From assembly GCA_012510325.1 (NCBI GenBank), contig JAAZIG010000176.1, positions 1 through 7,241 on the forward strand: DNA of 7,241 nt, written 5' to 3'. Both the position numbers and the translations under genes were made by a program. Under the pieces are notes generated by a model that was not told the origin of the DNA, searched no databases, and worked only from the letters and a program-made list of their open reading frames with translations. Positions 5,860-7,241 of the stretch are shown here, piece by piece. Each line of letters opens with the position of its first letter. Position 1 is the stretch's first letter. The stretch is from Bacillota bacterium (GTDB lineage Bacteria; Bacillota; Dethiobacteria; DTU022).

Positions 5860-5888
5860 AAGCAAGTGGGATAAGCGGTTAAAAAGAC

Positions 5889-5895
5889 AGGGGTG
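5889..5895 (+). promoter_or_regulatory. Ribosome binding site of the helicase gene
   Basis: AGGGGTG lies 11 bases before the ATG at 5907. An in-frame TAA at 5880-5882 and the absence of another in-frame start codon between it and 5907 make this ATG the earliest possible start. Confidence 0.55.
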
Positions 5896-5906
5896 TTTCT
5901 CCGGTT

Positions 5907-7241
5907 ATGATAAAGCTAGAAGATCTTCAGCCTAATGCTACTGTCAATGGCATCATTCCGGGTTGCCAGGTAACTGTTGTCGGGATCCAATGGTTTGGCT
6001 CCGATGCTCTTGAACTAACTTACAAAGAGCCGGACGGCCGGGTGGTAAATCTACTTTTATACCGGGACGATGAAGAACGCTTGGAAGTAGTGGAGCAGGG
6101 GCGCCCCTGGAGTTTTGACGGAGATGGTTCTCTTTTTCGCCTTGTTTCGGAAGCTCATCGCATTCGGCTGGCGCATCTTTTTGATCCTCTTTTGGCTGTT
6201 CATACCTCGTTGGTAGAACCGCTGCCTCATCAGATCACTGCGGTCTATGAGCATATGCTGCCGCGTCAACCGCTGCGATTTTTGTTGGCAGATGATCCCG
6301 GAGCGGGTAAAACTATTATGGCTGGCCTGCTCATAAAAGAGCTTATTGCAAGAGGGGATTTGCAGCGATGTCTGGTGGTTTGCCCCGGTAATCTGGCTGA
6401 ACAGTGGCAGGACGAGCTCTACCGCCGTTTTCAGTTGCACTTTGATGTTATGACCAATGAAAAACTGGAATCGGCCCGAACAGGCAATTGGTTTTTGGAG
6501 AATCATCTGGTTATCGCTCGTTTGGATAAACTATCCCGTGACGAAAAAGTCCAACAGAAACTAAAGGCGCCTGATTGTTCTTGGGATTTAATCGTCTGTG
6601 ACGAAGCACATAAATTCTCAGCCACTTTCTTTGGCGGTGAAGTCAAGTATACCAAGCGTTACAAATTAGGCCAGTTGCTCACCACTTTGACCCGACATCT
6701 ATTACTCCTTACGGCCACACCTCACAATGGGAAGGAAGAGGATTTCCAGTTATTCATGGCTCTTCTGGATGGTGATCGTTTTGAGGGACGCTTCCGCGAT
6801 GGTGTACACACGGTGGATGTTTCTGACTTGATGCGCCGCATGGTTAAGGAAAGGCTTTTGAAATTTGATGGCACCCCTCTTTTCCCAGAACGTATTGCCA
6901 ACACTGTGCCCTTTAAGCTATCGGATAATGAAGAGCATTTGTACAAAGAGGTAACCGAATATGTACGCGAAGAATTTAATCGTGCCGAAACCCTGCAGAG
7001 CGATAGGCGGGCAGGAACAGTCGGATTTGCCCTGACCATGCTTCAACGTCGTCTGGCTTCTTCCCCCGAGGCCATCTATCGGTCTCTTTTTCGCCGCCGT
7101 GAGCGTCTTGAAAAACGCCTGCGCGAAGTTAAGTTGCTTCAACGAGATGCCTATGCCCAGGACATGGCCTGGGGTGGTTTTTCCCTGGATGAAGAAGCCC
7201 TGGAGGACCACGAAGATCTCCCCGAGGCTGAGGCAGAGGAA
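5907..7241 (+). CDS. SNF2-type superfamily 2 helicase/ATPase, N-terminal 445 residues (runs off right edge)
   Basis: The frame is open without a stop from ATG 5907 to the window end. About 90 residues of small N-terminal beta domain (QVTVVGIQWFGSDALELTYK is typical of this helicase group) precede the first RecA domain. ATPase motifs: PLPHQITAV (105-113, Q-like motif); DDPGAGKT (129-136, Walker A, bases 6291-6314); VVCPGNLAEQWQDEL (157-171, motif Ia region); DEAH (232-235, Walker B, bases 6600-6611); LTATPHNG (268-275, motif III). Residues about 285-420 form the linker with coiled-coil-like charged helices (RRRERLEKRLREVK), and 428-445 is strongly acidic. Motifs IV-VI would lie beyond the window. 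Relatives run to roughly 900-1200 residues and include DrmD of DISARM, BrxHII of type 3 BREX, and many unassigned helicases next to methylases. It would translocate on DNA or RNA using ATP. The partner genes needed to choose between these are not visible. Confidence 0.9.
   Translation, partial: MIKLEDLQPNATVNGIIPGCQVTVVGIQWFGSDALELTYKEPDGRVVNLLLYRDDEERLEVVEQGRPWSFDGDGSLFRLVSEAHRIRLAHLFDPLLAVHTSLVEPLPHQITAVYEHMLPRQPLRFLLADDPGAGKTIMAGLLIKELIARGDLQRCLVVCPGNLAEQWQDELYRRFQLHFDVMTNEKLESARTGNWFLENHLVIARLDKLSRDEKVQQKLKAPDCSWDLIVCDEAHKFSATFFGGEVKYTKRYKLGQLLTTLTRHLLLLTATPHNGKEEDFQLFMALLDGDRFEGRFRDGVHTVDVSDLMRRMVKERLLKFDGTPLFPERIANTVPFKLSDNEEHLYKEVTEYVREEFNRAETLQSDRRAGTVGFALTMLQRRLASSPEAIYRSLFRRRERLEKRLREVKLLQRDAYAQDMAWGGFSLDEEALEDHEDLPEAEAEE

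Noticed and set aside
1..7241. CRISPR array, tRNA or rRNA genes
   Set aside because: No regularly spaced repeats of 23-40 bases were seen, and no tRNA cloverleaf or rRNA-like sequence was recognised on either strand.

Overview
The window reads as chromosome from a Gram-positive, Clostridia-like Firmicute. This is inferred from strong purine-rich ribosome binding sites (AAGGAGG, AAAGGAG, GGAGGGGGG), one GTG and one TTG start, short lipoprotein signal peptides and consensus sigma-A style promoters. No rRNA or other marker gene is present, so finer placement would be a guess. Seven of the eight protein genes lie on the plus strand.

Left part (1-1615). By eye this part is GC-rich. A minus-strand gene runs off the left edge and encodes the N-terminus of a fumarylacetoacetate hydrolase (FAH) family enzyme. 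It is divergent from a WYL-domain transcriptional regulator. The 272-base gap between them holds a plausible promoter for each: a -35/-10 pair for the FAH gene and a textbook extended -10 for the regulator.

Middle part (1616-3991). Base composition becomes visibly more AT-rich. First comes a 381-base stretch with no convincing gene, carrying several perfect inverted repeats and a direct repeat; it may be decayed mobile DNA. Then come two consecutive small lipoproteins: one of unrecognised family with an acidic linker, and one DUF4352-like. A 189-base gap follows that can fold into a compact three-way-junction structure. It precedes a small membrane protein with an N-terminal zinc ribbon and an RDD domain. 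These three genes look like an envelope-related group of unknown function.

Right part (3992-7241). A tight three-gene cluster encodes an HD-superfamily phosphohydrolase (dGTPase/SAMHD1-like, 433 aa), a YwgA-like protein (186 aa, starting 5 bases after the HD stop), and the first 445 residues of a large SNF2-type superfamily 2 helicase that runs off the right edge. An HD protein beside a YwgA protein recalls the ywfO-ywgA pair of Bacillus subtilis. A helicase of this type is typical of anti-phage islands (compare DrmD of DISARM and BrxHII of type 3 BREX). The best hypothesis for something new is therefore that HD-YwgA-helicase is the start of a nucleotide- or DNA-targeting defence operon whose remaining genes lie beyond the right edge. 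That is inference from domain content and context; the deciding genes are not in this window.
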